A stretch of 64,000 nucleotides of DNA from Oceanospirillaceae bacterium (lineage in GTDB: Bacteria; Pseudomonadota; Gammaproteobacteria; Pseudomonadales; Balneatricaceae): NCBI GenBank assembly GCA_013215375.1, contig JABSRB010000024.1, positions 19,419 to 83,418 on the forward strand, in the 5' to 3' direction. This document shows, piece by piece, positions 55,908-64,000 of the stretch; positions within the stretch are counted from its first letter, which is position 1, and each line of letters opens with the position of its first letter. The notes under the pieces were generated by a model. It was not told where the DNA came from. It saw nothing but the letters and a program-made list of their open reading frames with translations, and did no database searches. The translations under genes were made by a program, and so were the position numbers.

Positions 55908-56306
55908 TTAACCATAGATACCATCATCAAATGGATCGAGCGGTGTCTCGAGCATATTGTCTTCAAAGTGGTAGAGAACACGCCCTTCAAACTTTAAGCT
56001 CTTAGCTGCAAACCAGCGTTCAGCACTTTCACGCCCCTCTTCTGCACTGCTTTTTTGCATATTCGCACTGATTACTCGATAGAAATACAGGCCAAATAGA
56101 CCCGCGGCAACGCCCATGAAAAAAGAGGAACCCATGGCAAATACAATAGCGATTACCGCTGCTATCCATACTCTGCTAGCCTTGGCACTTTTAAACTGCT
56201 CGTTGTGTAATTGGTATAAATCGTGAAATTTTATAAAACGACGAAAGTTCTGTTGAAGGTCAAATTTATCATCGCCGGAGATTGTACGAGCCATATTGTT
56301 ATCCAT
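55908..56306 (-). CDS. small hypothetical membrane protein
   Basis: Protein of about 132 residues (ATG 56306; ATG 56294 is also possible and has GGAT upstream). A hydrophilic N-terminus is followed by two closely spaced hydrophobic segments (VWIAAVIAIVFAMGSSFFMG and VAAGLFGLYFYRVI), then a soluble tail with aromatic and acidic residues (LYHFEDNMLETPLDPFDDG). It would sit in the inner membrane as a hairpin with both ends on the same side. No family was recognised. It lies between the nested palindrome and pepN. Confidence 0.65.
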   Translation of the reverse strand: MDNNMARTISGDDKFDLQQNFRRFIKFHDLYQLHNEQFKSAKASRVWIAAVIAIVFAMGSSFFMGVAAGLFGLYFYRVISANMQKSSAEEGRESAERWFAAKSLKFEGRVLYHFEDNMLETPLDPFDDGIYG

Positions 56307-56473
56307 TTTTAATATTCTAAACGCTCGAATCACCTGCTGATCCGAGCTCTTGCTTAATCACTGCAAATTAATAGTGATACTTCCTGTAGATTGACCTTAG
56401 CTTAACTACCAAGTTCTATCAATCATCTAAATCCTTTTAACCGTACTTATTTAAAGTTACTGAGCAAAAGGTT

Positions 56474-59116
56474 CTAGGCGAGTGATTTACTCACTACTTC
56501 GTATACATCTGCCGACAATTTTCCACTGTCTAATATACGGCTAAGCTGCTCGCGTATTTGTTGCGCTCGAGCATCACCGTAACTTTTCCACTTGGATAGC
56601 GGGCCTATTAAGCGCGCAGCCAGCTGCGGGTTAGATTTGTCTAAAGAGAGTATTTGATCGGCCAAAAACACATAACCGCTACCGTCTTCTGCATGAAAGT
56701 TAACCGGATTTTGCATGCAAAATGAAGCGACTAAACTGCGTACTTTATTGGGATTAACGGCATCGTAAGCACTGTGTTCCATCAGTTTTACTACCCTAGC
56801 AAGCGTTCCTTCTTTAGGATCACTGGCCTGCACTGAAAACCACTGATTGACCACCAAAGTATCATCTTGCCACTTCTGATAGAAATCACCCAGCAACGTC
56901 TGCGCCGCCTGCTCAAACCCAGAGTGAGCCACCAATGCCAGCGCCGCCATGCTGTCTGTCATGTTATCCGCTTCGCGGTACTGGGTAAGTGACAACTCTA
57001 GATAACTCTCTTGGTGCAGAGCCATCAAATAACTCAGACTTAGATTTTGCAGAGCGCGCTTGGCAATGCTTGGTGCACTAGGATCGTACTTGGTCGCGAT
57101 CAGACGCGCACTTTGATAAGTCTCTAGAAACTCATTTTCCAGCGCTACTGCTAACTCAACGCGTACAAATTTACGCGCCTTATGAATATTGGCAACGTCT
57201 ACCACTTCACTCAACTGTGCTAAATACTGCTCTGAAGGCAAGGTAAGCACTTGACTGATCATAGCCTTGTCTAAGCTCTTATCTGTTAACACAGCGCGAT
57301 AGGCATCGATTAAACAGCTATCGAGACTGAGTTGTGTGCCACTTTGTAAACGCTTAACCAGATCTAAGATAATATCAGCAGCGAGTTTTTGCGACGCCTC
57401 CCAGCGATTAAATCCATCACTATCATGGCTAATCAAAAACATTAATTGCTCAGGACTGTATGCATATTCCAACTTGACCGGTGCACTAAAGCCACGCATT
57501 AAAGAAGGAACTGGTTTGGTTTTAATGTGGTTAAAACTGAAGCTTTGACTTGGCTGGGTAAGCTCCAATAAACTAGTGGTCCCGCCATCAAGCTCAATAT
57601 CACTACCAGATGCATCTAACAGCCCTAAACTAAACGGCATATGAAAGGGAAGTTTTTCACTTTGACCCGCAGTCGCTGGGCAACTCTGTGTTATGTGAAT
57701 TTGATAGCACTGACTTATCTCATCGTATTCATCGGTGACTTTTAGTACGGGAGTGCCCGCCTGATTGTACCAATTTTTGAACTGACTAAGATCTCGACCA
57801 CTGACATCTTGCATCGCACTGATAAAATCATCGGTGGTGACAGCTTGGCCATCGTGACGTTCAAAATAAAGATCAGAACCCTCTCGAAATTTATCTGCAC
57901 CTAATAATGTATGTAACATACGCACGACTTCAGCGCCTTTTTCATACACAGTCAAGGTATAAAAATTTGAAATTTCGATAAAAGATGCCGGGCGAATAGC
58001 GTGCGCCATGGGTCCTGCGTCTTCCGAGAACTGCGCGGTGCGCAACAACCTGACATCTTCAATACGCTTCACGGTGCTGGAGTTCATGTCCGCCGAGAAC
58101 TGTGAGTCGCGAAACACCGTAAAGCCCTCTTTCAAACTCAGTTGAAACCAATCTCGACAAGTGACACGGTTTCCCGACCAGTTGTGAAAGTATTCGTGTG
58201 CAACTATTGCCTCCACCCGCTGGTAGCTAGCATCAGTGGTAGTCTCAGGGTGAGCTAAAACACAAGAAGTGTTAAATATATTTAACCCTTTGTTTTCCAT
58301 CGCACCCATGTTGAAAAAATCGACGGCAACAATATTAAAAACGTCTAAATCATATTCTCGGCCATACACTTCTTCATCCCAGCGCATCGACTTAATCAAC
58401 GATTGCATGGCATAATCAAGCTTGTCTAAATCTTTGGCATCGGCAAATACTTTTAGGCTTACCTCTCTACCAGACATAGTGGTAAAAGGTGCTTCTATAT
58501 TGGCTAAATCACCGGCAACCAGAGCAAACAGGTAAGCAGGCTTTGGATGCGGGTCGTGCCAAGTCGCAAAGTGACGCCCTTCTGCACTATCTCCGCTATC
58601 CACTAAATTACCGTTGGATAACAAAATCGGATACAAGGTTTTATCTGCCGATAAAGTGGTGTCATAAACCGACATCACATCGGGTCTATCTTGGAAAAAG
58701 GTGATGCGTCTGAAACCCTCCGCCTCACACTGCGTACAGTACATACCACCTGAACGGTACAATCCTTCCAGCGCAGTATTTTCATCTGGGTATATTTTAG
58801 TGATAATTTCAAGAGAAAACTTATCATCCAGATCAGACAGTGTTAAGCCTTTATCATCGTGCAGATAAGCGCTAGCGGTTAATAGTTCGCCATCAACGGC
58901 TAGAGACAGTAAGGTAAGATCTTTATCGCCGTGTAAAAACAAATCGGCATTTTTCTGGGTCGACTCTGGATTGCGGCACAAGCTCAAGGTCGCAGTGACT
59001 TGGGTGTAATCAGCCAAAAGCTCAAAATGTAGCTGGGTGTGATCAATCAAAAACGCGGGTACTTGGTAATCTTTTAAATATATAACTTTAGGCTGAGACG
59101 TAACTTGTAAAGACAT
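56474..59116 (-). CDS. pepN: aminopeptidase N
   Basis: PepN of 880 residues, the M1-family zinc aminopeptidase that finishes cytosolic protein turnover. The exopeptidase motif GAMEN is at 271-275, and the zinc motif HEYFH (H307, E308, H311) with the distal E330 in LKEGFTVFRDSQF follows. Length agrees with E. coli PepN (870). AGGGG precedes the ATG. No signal peptide is present. It appears monocistronic. Confidence 0.97.
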   Translation of the reverse strand: MSLQVTSQPKVIYLKDYQVPAFLIDHTQLHFELLADYTQVTATLSLCRNPESTQKNADLFLHGDKDLTLLSLAVDGELLTASAYLHDDKGLTLSDLDDKFSLEIITKIYPDENTALEGLYRSGGMYCTQCEAEGFRRITFFQDRPDVMSVYDTTLSADKTLYPILLSNGNLVDSGDSAEGRHFATWHDPHPKPAYLFALVAGDLANIEAPFTTMSGREVSLKVFADAKDLDKLDYAMQSLIKSMRWDEEVYGREYDLDVFNIVAVDFFNMGAMENKGLNIFNTSCVLAHPETTTDASYQRVEAIVAHEYFHNWSGNRVTCRDWFQLSLKEGFTVFRDSQFSADMNSSTVKRIEDVRLLRTAQFSEDAGPMAHAIRPASFIEISNFYTLTVYEKGAEVVRMLHTLLGADKFREGSDLYFERHDGQAVTTDDFISAMQDVSGRDLSQFKNWYNQAGTPVLKVTDEYDEISQCYQIHITQSCPATAGQSEKLPFHMPFSLGLLDASGSDIELDGGTTSLLELTQPSQSFSFNHIKTKPVPSLMRGFSAPVKLEYAYSPEQLMFLISHDSDGFNRWEASQKLAADIILDLVKRLQSGTQLSLDSCLIDAYRAVLTDKSLDKAMISQVLTLPSEQYLAQLSEVVDVANIHKARKFVRVELAVALENEFLETYQSARLIATKYDPSAPSIAKRALQNLSLSYLMALHQESYLELSLTQYREADNMTDSMAALALVAHSGFEQAAQTLLGDFYQKWQDDTLVVNQWFSVQASDPKEGTLARVVKLMEHSAYDAVNPNKVRSLVASFCMQNPVNFHAEDGSGYVFLADQILSLDKSNPQLAARLIGPLSKWKSYGDARAQQIREQLSRILDSGKLSADVYEVVSKSLA

Positions 59117-59254
59117 AAAAACCCCTAAAAATTTATAAGCTCATATTTGTAAGCTGTTAATAGGAGTTATTATAATCAAAAGTGCTAGATAGACCAGTAA
59201 CGAACAAGTTATAACTTTATAAACTTAGCAATAATTATAAAGGGCAGCTAGGCC

Positions 59255-60088
59255 CTATTCAATTAAACCAAATTCTATGCTGTAGGAAGTGTACTTTCGC
59301 AAATTAATCACTCCGGTATCTAAAATCAGATACTGACCTTTAATACCTTTGAGCACGCCGCTAATAAGTTCGGTTTTATCGAGGTTATGTGAGCTGATTT
59401 TAACAGGGTATTCTGCCACGGGATAATTGAGTCCCTGCACTTGAGCATCAGTAATGGGCATAATACTTTGCAGCCCATGCTCTTCACTTAACTGTGCTAA
59501 CTCAGTACGACAGGTCTCTAGTAATTCATCGCGCATTGCCACAAGATCAATCTCAGTAATTTCACCTTTGAGCATTTTACGCCAATTGGTTTTATCACTG
59601 ATGTGCTGACCAATGATTTTTTCAACCAGGCCTGACTGCTGACGTGTCTTCACTCTAAAGATCGGCAGCGCTTCAACAGCACCCTGATCGATCCAACGTG
59701 TAGGCACTTGCGTAGCGCGAGTAATACCTACCTTGATGCCCGAGGAATTGGCCAAATAGACAATGTGCTCATTAAAACACACCGATTCAGCAAAGGCCTC
59801 ATCGCGACAAGTACCCAAATGGAAGTGGCATCTATCTGGGCTCATCATGCACAAATCGCATTGTGGCAATTTTTTAAAGCAGGGAAAGCAGTAACCTTGG
59901 CTAAAGCTTTTTTTGGTCAATCGACCACAGTGACTGCAGTGTATGTCGCCCAAATTTTTCAGATAGACCTCTTTGCCTAATAAGTCATTCATCAATAACG
60001 GCTGGTCATCTAACTCTAAAAAGTATTGAATAGTATCACTGAGCTCTACACGCATTTTTTGCATGCTACCCGATCTTAGTATTGTCAT
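59255..60088 (-). CDS. DUF2797 protein (cysteine-rich, putative zinc-binding)
   Basis: Protein of 277 residues in the DUF2797 family. It has four closely spaced cysteine pairs: CSHCGR, CFPCFKK, CDLCMM and CHFHLGTC, arranged as zinc ribbons. These are followed by HIVYLANSSGIKVGITR, a segment resembling a GIY-YIG-like fold. ATG 60088 is chosen because the SGSMQKMRVEL start matches the N-termini I recall for the family; the frame extends to 60127. Function is unknown. It is followed on the same strand by nothing coupled, and preceded by the yeaC-like gene. Confidence 0.8.
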   Translation of the reverse strand: MTILRSGSMQKMRVELSDTIQYFLELDDQPLLMNDLLGKEVYLKNLGDIHCSHCGRLTKKSFSQGYCFPCFKKLPQCDLCMMSPDRCHFHLGTCRDEAFAESVCFNEHIVYLANSSGIKVGITRATQVPTRWIDQGAVEALPIFRVKTRQQSGLVEKIIGQHISDKTNWRKMLKGEITEIDLVAMRDELLETCRTELAQLSEEHGLQSIMPITDAQVQGLNYPVAEYPVKISSHNLDKTELISGVLKGIKGQYLILDTGVINLRKYTSYSIEFGLIE

Positions 60089-60185
60089 TGATTCTTGTCT
60101 GGTGAGAATTATTTGATTTAATCCCACTGCTATTTTGCAATTTAGGGACTTGTATAGGTATTTTTGGATTACTTAGTGAGATCTC

Positions 60186-60440
60186 TTAGTGGAACTTAAT
60201 CACTTGTTCTTCCATAGGGTTAACGCCCTTTTGACTGCCATCTTGGCGTGTTCGATCAATATAACCAGTGCGCTGCTCTTCCGGCAGTATTTGATCGTAC
60301 TTAATCACCGCACGCAGGCATATATCCAACTGCTCAGCGGTCATTTTTTTACCGTCTGGCCACTTGCTAAGCTCAATCGCGGTTTTAATGGATTGATGCA
60401 TTTGCGGTGTCATTTTCTCGATTAACTCATCGTAATTCAT
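60186..60440 (-). CDS. DUF1315 (YeaC-like) family protein
   Basis: Protein of 84 residues. The MNYDELIEKMTPQMHQSIK start, SKWPDGKKMTAEQLDICLRAV and a basic-acidic C-terminus match E. coli YeaC (DUF1315), whose function is unknown. ATG 60440 is chosen because the family begins there; an in-frame start at 60491 would overlap the rhomboid gene. It lies 34 bases downstream of the rhomboid protease gene on the same strand and is probably co-transcribed with it. Confidence 0.85.
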   Translation of the reverse strand: MNYDELIEKMTPQMHQSIKTAIELSKWPDGKKMTAEQLDICLRAVIKYDQILPEEQRTGYIDRTRQDGSQKGVNPMEEQVIKFH

Positions 60441-60474
60441 AGTAAACTCGTTATTATTTAAAAGATGATGAGTG

Positions 60475-61359
60475 TTAATCATCTTGTTCATGGCGCGTTT
60501 TTCGCATTGTAATGAAGGCTATTATGGGCACAGCCAACAAGCCGCTAATTAAACCGACCAGATGCGCAGTGTTGGCAATATTGCCCAATCCTAGCTTACC
60601 GAGTAGCCCTGTGTAACCCAGCACTAACCAAAATATCATAAAGCCCATCAGACCATTAGATACCACAGCCAACTTGTCTTTTTGCCATTTATCCCAGAGC
60701 CATGCATAACAAATAACAGCATACACCACACCCGAGAGCCCACCGAACACTGGCCCTGATACGTAATATTGCGCAATGTTAGAGGCAAGCGCTGAGAAAA
60801 CCACGATAAACAATAACGTTAGTGTGCCTTGACGCTGCTCTATTACCGAACCTACCAGCCAAATCCACAGCGCATTAAAGATAATGTGAGGTACATTAAA
60901 ATGGATAAAGATAGGACTAATAAAGCGCCACAGCTGGCCTGAGTCAAAATTGTGCGACAAGCTGTAGTAGTTAATCTGATAGCTAAGAATTTCAAAATCA
61001 GTGATGGTGAAATATTTAAGCGATTGTGTATTAGCACCAAATTCAACCGCCATACTCAGCAGCAAACTCAATAACAACAACGTTATGACCAGCGGAATTT
61101 TCTTCAAGTCGACAGACTTTTTTCCCGACGCACGTCGTTTTCCCGTGACATCTAACGCATCGAGAACATCTTTAGGGAACTCTCCCGTGACTTGCCAATG
61201 GCGATATAACTGCAACACTAACTCAGCACTTTGTTCGTCCTCGACGATCAGTATTTGCTGTTGATCAAAGACCACTCGGTGCCGAATTTTTAATTTCCAA
61301 AGTTGCTCGGTAAAGCTGCTCAAGTCAATATTCAGCTCGGCTTTAAAAACCTCAATCAT
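60475..61359 (-). CDS. GlpG-like rhomboid intramembrane serine protease
   Basis: Membrane protease of 294 residues. A cytosolic N-terminal domain like that of GlpG (about 1-85) is followed by six to seven transmembrane helices. The catalytic dyad is S209 (GGLSGVVY) and H266 (NTAHLVG); the oxyanion-hole histidine and asparagine lie in HIIFNALW (H158, N162). The WR motif of loop 1 is also present (QLWRFISPIFIHFN). The yeaC-like gene follows it. The metallophosphoesterase gene ends 19 bases upstream. Substrates are unknown. Confidence 0.93.
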   Translation of the reverse strand: MIEVFKAELNIDLSSFTEQLWKLKIRHRVVFDQQQILIVEDEQSAELVLQLYRHWQVTGEFPKDVLDALDVTGKRRASGKKSVDLKKIPLVITLLLLSLLLSMAVEFGANTQSLKYFTITDFEILSYQINYYSLSHNFDSGQLWRFISPIFIHFNVPHIIFNALWIWLVGSVIEQRQGTLTLLFIVVFSALASNIAQYYVSGPVFGGLSGVVYAVICYAWLWDKWQKDKLAVVSNGLMGFMIFWLVLGYTGLLGKLGLGNIANTAHLVGLISGLLAVPIIAFITMRKTRHEQDD

Positions 61360-61377
61360 CCTGGCCTATGTTACCTC

Positions 61378-62343
61378 TCACACTTCTGTGCGCACATTCA
61401 CGCTGACAAATTTATCCGCACTAAGCACCGTTTCAAAGTCATAGCGGTAGGCAACCAATTGGCCAAATTTAACCGCACTGTAATCTAAGCAAGCTATATT
61501 AGGTGTTATAGGTGCAGGGACCCCCTCGCACCAGTAATGGCCGATAAATAAGGTTTTTTCAGTGGGTGGGTAATAATAGAGATTATCCCGCTCTTTTTGC
61601 GAGAGCACTCTGTGTAACATATTGCTCGGCAGTGGATCCGGCTGAAAAACCACCTCTTTGTATAACTCTGGATTCTCCATCCAAAACTTTGTTCTAAAGA
61701 ATTGACGTACATAACCATCTCGGCAGGTCATGGTTTCATTGTTGGGCAATTTAATTTGAGTACCACGTAACAACCTATCCATCACTGTCCACTCAAAAGT
61801 ATCGCGCACTGCCGAGTGGTAGAGAAACTCTGTATCAATAATGTTGGAGCCCATTTTTTCTAGCAGCTGTGTAACAAGACCCTGATGCCAACATGCGTGA
61901 ACCACACGAAAACTATCAAACTCTAAAAACAGTGGCAATTTCATCATCCACTGATAAAAATCTTTTTGATCCGCAGGATGATTAGCCAGCTGATCAATAG
62001 TCGCCTGCAGTATTCGCTGGTGTCTAGACGTGTGCTCACGCAGATAAGGCATATGCACAGATTCACCCGAGGTACTGTAGCTTAGGTAATTGTACTCATG
62101 GTTGCCCATCACAATGTGTGCATTACCCGCATCTACCATATCGCGCACTAGATGCAGCGCCTCGCGAATACGTGGCCCTCGATCGATAATATCCCCAAGA
62201 AAAACAACTTTGCGTTGCGGGTGATAATAAACGCCATTGCGCTTCGAATAGCCCAATCTCACTAATAATAATTTCAGCGCTAACGCACAGCCGTGAATAT
62301 CGCCGATGATGTCGTAGCCTTTGGCGTCACATTGCTGAATCAT
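61378..62343 (-). CDS. metallophosphoesterase (calcineurin-like)
   Basis: Phosphoesterase of 321 residues with all core motifs: GDIHGC, FLGDIIDRGPR, VMGNHEYN and a C-terminal GHYW. The motif set is that of the PrpA/PrpE and bis(5'-nucleosyl)-tetraphosphatase group, but the substrate is not evident. ATG 62343 overlaps the nadK stop as ATGA (62340-62343), so translation is coupled to nadK; in-frame codons further upstream fall in nadK and are spurious. Confidence 0.9.
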   Translation of the reverse strand: MIQQCDAKGYDIIGDIHGCALALKLLLVRLGYSKRNGVYYHPQRKVVFLGDIIDRGPRIREALHLVRDMVDAGNAHIVMGNHEYNYLSYSTSGESVHMPYLREHTSRHQRILQATIDQLANHPADQKDFYQWMMKLPLFLEFDSFRVVHACWHQGLVTQLLEKMGSNIIDTEFLYHSAVRDTFEWTVMDRLLRGTQIKLPNNETMTCRDGYVRQFFRTKFWMENPELYKEVVFQPDPLPSNMLHRVLSQKERDNLYYYPPTEKTLFIGHYWCEGVPAPITPNIACLDYSAVKFGQLVAYRYDFETVLSADKFVSVNVRTEV

Positions 62344-63242
62344 TTCTCTACACCCGTATTGCTTCGAGTGATACCTGCACTCCAACCTAACTTCTCGCGA
62401 CATGTGCGATAAAAGTTATACCCTTCAGGGTGAATCAATTTGAGGCGGTGTTTATGTTTGGTAATTTTAATCACATCCCCTGGTGCCAAGTTAATACTCA
62501 CTTGTCCATCGCAAGAGACAATCGGATAAGTTTCATTGTCTTCGCTGATAATTAAGCGCAGCTCACTGTTACCATCAACTACTATTGGCCTAGACGATAA
62601 AGTGTGAGGAAACATAGGCACCAGCACCACTGCATCGAGCTTAGGGTGCATAATTGGCCCGCCACCTGATAAAGAATAAGCGGTGGAGCCTGTAGGGGTA
62701 GCCACAATCACACCATCAGAGCGCTGGGTATAGACATAATCACCTTCGATATAAAGATCAAACTCGATCATTCTGGTCGCTTTACCAGGGTGTAGCACCA
62801 TATCGTTGAGCGCATCGGCCTCGCCGATAAGCTCCCCATTTCGGGTGACTTCAACCTTTAATAAAAAACGTTCTTCTTCTGTGTATCGATGGGCGAGAAT
62901 TTCTTTAAATTTCACTTCGAATTCACTGGGAGAAATATCGGTTAAAAAACCCAGTTGGCCACGGTTGACTCCTAACACAGGCACATCGCATCTAGCTAAC
63001 GCACGAGCGGCGCCCAACAGACTGCCGTCGCCACCGACTACAATCACTAAATCACAAAGATCACCCATGGATTTTTTACTGGAGGTTTGCAATCCATGGC
63101 CAGGCATTAGCTCGGCGACACGCTGATCTAAGATGATATTGAAGTTCTGATCGGACAAAAAGCTAATCATGCTTTTTAATGTGTCTACCACTTTTTTGCT
63201 GCCCAACCTACCTATCAAGCCAATGTTACGAAATTTTGTCAT
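62340..63242 (-). CDS. nadK: NAD kinase
   Basis: NadK of 300 residues, which phosphorylates NAD+ to NADP+. The GGDGS motif is at residues 70-74, NDMVLHPG carries the conserved NE/ND pair, and VATPTGSTAYSLSGGGPIMHP is the family's second glycine-rich motif. ATG 63242 gives the usual length; four more in-frame codons to 63254 are unlikely. It is the first gene of a run with the metallophosphoesterase, rhomboid and yeaC-like genes. The ribosome-binding site (AGGTG) is distant. Confidence 0.96.
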   Translation of the reverse strand: MTKFRNIGLIGRLGSKKVVDTLKSMISFLSDQNFNIILDQRVAELMPGHGLQTSSKKSMGDLCDLVIVVGGDGSLLGAARALARCDVPVLGVNRGQLGFLTDISPSEFEVKFKEILAHRYTEEERFLLKVEVTRNGELIGEADALNDMVLHPGKATRMIEFDLYIEGDYVYTQRSDGVIVATPTGSTAYSLSGGGPIMHPKLDAVVLVPMFPHTLSSRPIVVDGNSELRLIISEDNETYPIVSCDGQVSINLAPGDVIKITKHKHRLKLIHPEGYNFYRTCREKLGWSAGITRSNTGVEK

Positions 63243-63415
63243 TAAAAAAAGCACCTAGGTCAATCAATAGAGCCCAGATTATAGAGTAAAACACGGACAT
63301 CAGCTATACGTGGATGAGAGAATTCAGTGGCGCTGGTACGGTTATAAAAGAGCAATGAAAGAATACAATTCTTTCACAAACTTAAGATGAAAACACCAAA
63401 ACGTGACAGCTGCAG

Positions 63416-64000
63416 CTACAAACCAAAACCTCTGCGCCCTTGTAACCCACCTGAGTGTAACAGCGCAATTTTGCTACCTTTTGCAAAAAATCCTTGTGCG
63501 ACTAGCTCATCAAATCTCCGCCACATCTTTGCCGTATACACTGGATCTAACAACACATCATGCTGTTTTTCAAGCTGCGCCATAATCGCTAGATGCTCAG
63601 CTTTAACTTTACCGTAGCCACCAAAGTGCCCCTCTAAGTCTAATTGCCAATCACAGTTTGCGCTCAAACCAGCATCTATTAACAACCCTTGAATATCCGC
63701 TGTTAAAAAACCCGCTCCTTTTAACACTGGGATCCCCAAAACTGCTTGAGTACTTTGAGCACCGGCCAGCAATCCCGCTAAAGTCCCTCCGGTACCACAA
63801 GCTGCGACAAGGTAATCTAAATTAGGCGTTTTTTCCTCAATCAGCCCCTTCAACTCTGCAACACCGCGTAAAGCGGTATTATTTGAGCCGCCTTCGGGAA
63901 TAATCATTGCCTGTGGAAACTGTTCTTGCAGTGTTTTAAGAAATTTAGGGTCGTTTTTTTCACGATACTGCTCACGCGTTAAGCTAATTAACTGCATCCC
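63416..64000 (-). CDS. ACC deaminase/D-cysteine desulfhydrase-family PLP enzyme (truncated by window edge)
   Basis: C-terminal part (at least 194 codons) of a fold-type II PLP enzyme in the 1-aminocyclopropane-1-carboxylate deaminase / D-cysteine desulfhydrase family. IIPEGGSNNTALRGVAEL and LVAACGTGGTLAGLLAGA are the substrate- and phosphate-binding segments, and VLLDPVYTAKMW with IALLHSGGLQGRRGF is the conserved C-terminus. The frame is open to base 64000, so the Schiff-base lysine and start lie outside the window. Desulfhydrase is more likely than ACC deaminase in this setting, on family frequency alone. Confidence 0.88.
   Translation of the reverse strand, partial: GMQLISLTREQYREKNDPKFLKTLQEQFPQAMIIPEGGSNNTALRGVAELKGLIEEKTPNLDYLVAACGTGGTLAGLLAGAQSTQAVLGIPVLKGAGFLTADIQGLLIDAGLSANCDWQLDLEGHFGGYGKVKAEHLAIMAQLEKQHDVLLDPVYTAKMWRRFDELVAQGFFAKGSKIALLHSGGLQGRRGFGL

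Noticed and set aside
1..64000. CRISPR arrays, tRNA and rRNA genes, transposases, phage genes, toxin-antitoxin pairs
   Set aside because: No regularly spaced repeats, tRNA-like T-arm sequences or rRNA segments were seen, and no protein resembles these families. The recBCD genes are the housekeeping exonuclease and not a defence island.

Overview
The window is about 64 kb of chromosome from a gammaproteobacterium, probably a free-living marine or otherwise aquatic heterotroph. This rests on the gene set: a recCBD cluster, rlmKL, rmf, pyrD with a class 2 (quinone) signature, a two-subunit Pseudomonas-type arginine succinyltransferase pathway, DUF2986, YeaC, YgiM, ElaA, RarD and GlpG-like homologues. 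Base composition is moderately AT-rich. The exact genus cannot be told from the sequence alone. No rRNA, tRNA, CRISPR array, transposase, integrase or phage gene was seen; coding density is high.

Layout. (1) 0-9.7 kb: a catabolic cluster with an SDR dehydrogenase (cut by the left edge), a COG3618 amidohydrolase/lactonase, a PLP trans-sulfuration-type lyase, an acid-sugar dehydratase of the enolase superfamily, a class II aldolase-like protein, a LysR regulator, a class V aminotransferase and an isochorismatase-like hydrolase; then a YcaQ-type DNA glycosylase and an orphan periplasmic binding protein. (2) 9.9-20.4 kb: small metabolic and housekeeping genes (glyoxalase I, YgjP-like metallopeptidase, ElaA, LysE-type exporter, RarD), a chromosomal KfrA-like coiled-coil DNA-binding protein, a hydrolase/SpoU methyltransferase fusion, a ProX-like binding protein, a GcvA-type LysR regulator, two very small genes, a membrane methyltransferase, a flavin reductase and a GST. 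(3) 20.5-24.1 kb: LysR regulator, M20 amidohydrolase and D-serine ammonia-lyase. (4) 24.2-27.6 kb: a two-gene ABC-2 exporter, YgiM and a 43-residue membrane peptide with its own terminator. (5) 27.6-36.4 kb: recC-recB-recD, with both junctions overlapping as ATGA. (6) 36.6-44.1 kb: a tandem-receiver response regulator, rlmKL, rmf, pyrD and an ABC exporter. (7) 44.1-53.0 kb: the arginine succinyltransferase (AST) catabolic locus, with argR divergent from astC, an M20 hydrolase, aruF, aruG, astD and astB. (8) 53.0-64.0 kb: uxuA, HAD phosphatase, AlbA_2 protein, small membrane protein, pepN, DUF2797, yeaC-like, rhomboid protease, metallophosphoesterase, nadK and a truncated ACC-deaminase/D-cysteine desulfhydrase-like gene.

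How the parts work together. The AST locus encodes every step from arginine to N-succinylglutamate, but no recognisable astE. A carboxypeptidase-G2-like M20 hydrolase sits inside the operon and could supply the last step. Two matches to the Pseudomonas ArgR half-site lie between argR and astC. The dsdA/M20 pair and the first cluster point to scavenging of amino-acid and sugar-acid derivatives.

Most notable non-coding or structural observations: two related ~107 and ~162 bp elements with matching terminal inverted repeats (24.2 kb and 36.4 kb); a 156 bp nested palindrome at 55.75-55.90 kb; the hydrolase-methyltransferase fusion whose junction is an A5 run that would give an ATGA overlap if it were A4; a response regulator whose first receiver has lost its phospho-acceptor; and hairpins between astC and the M20 gene and between astD and astB.
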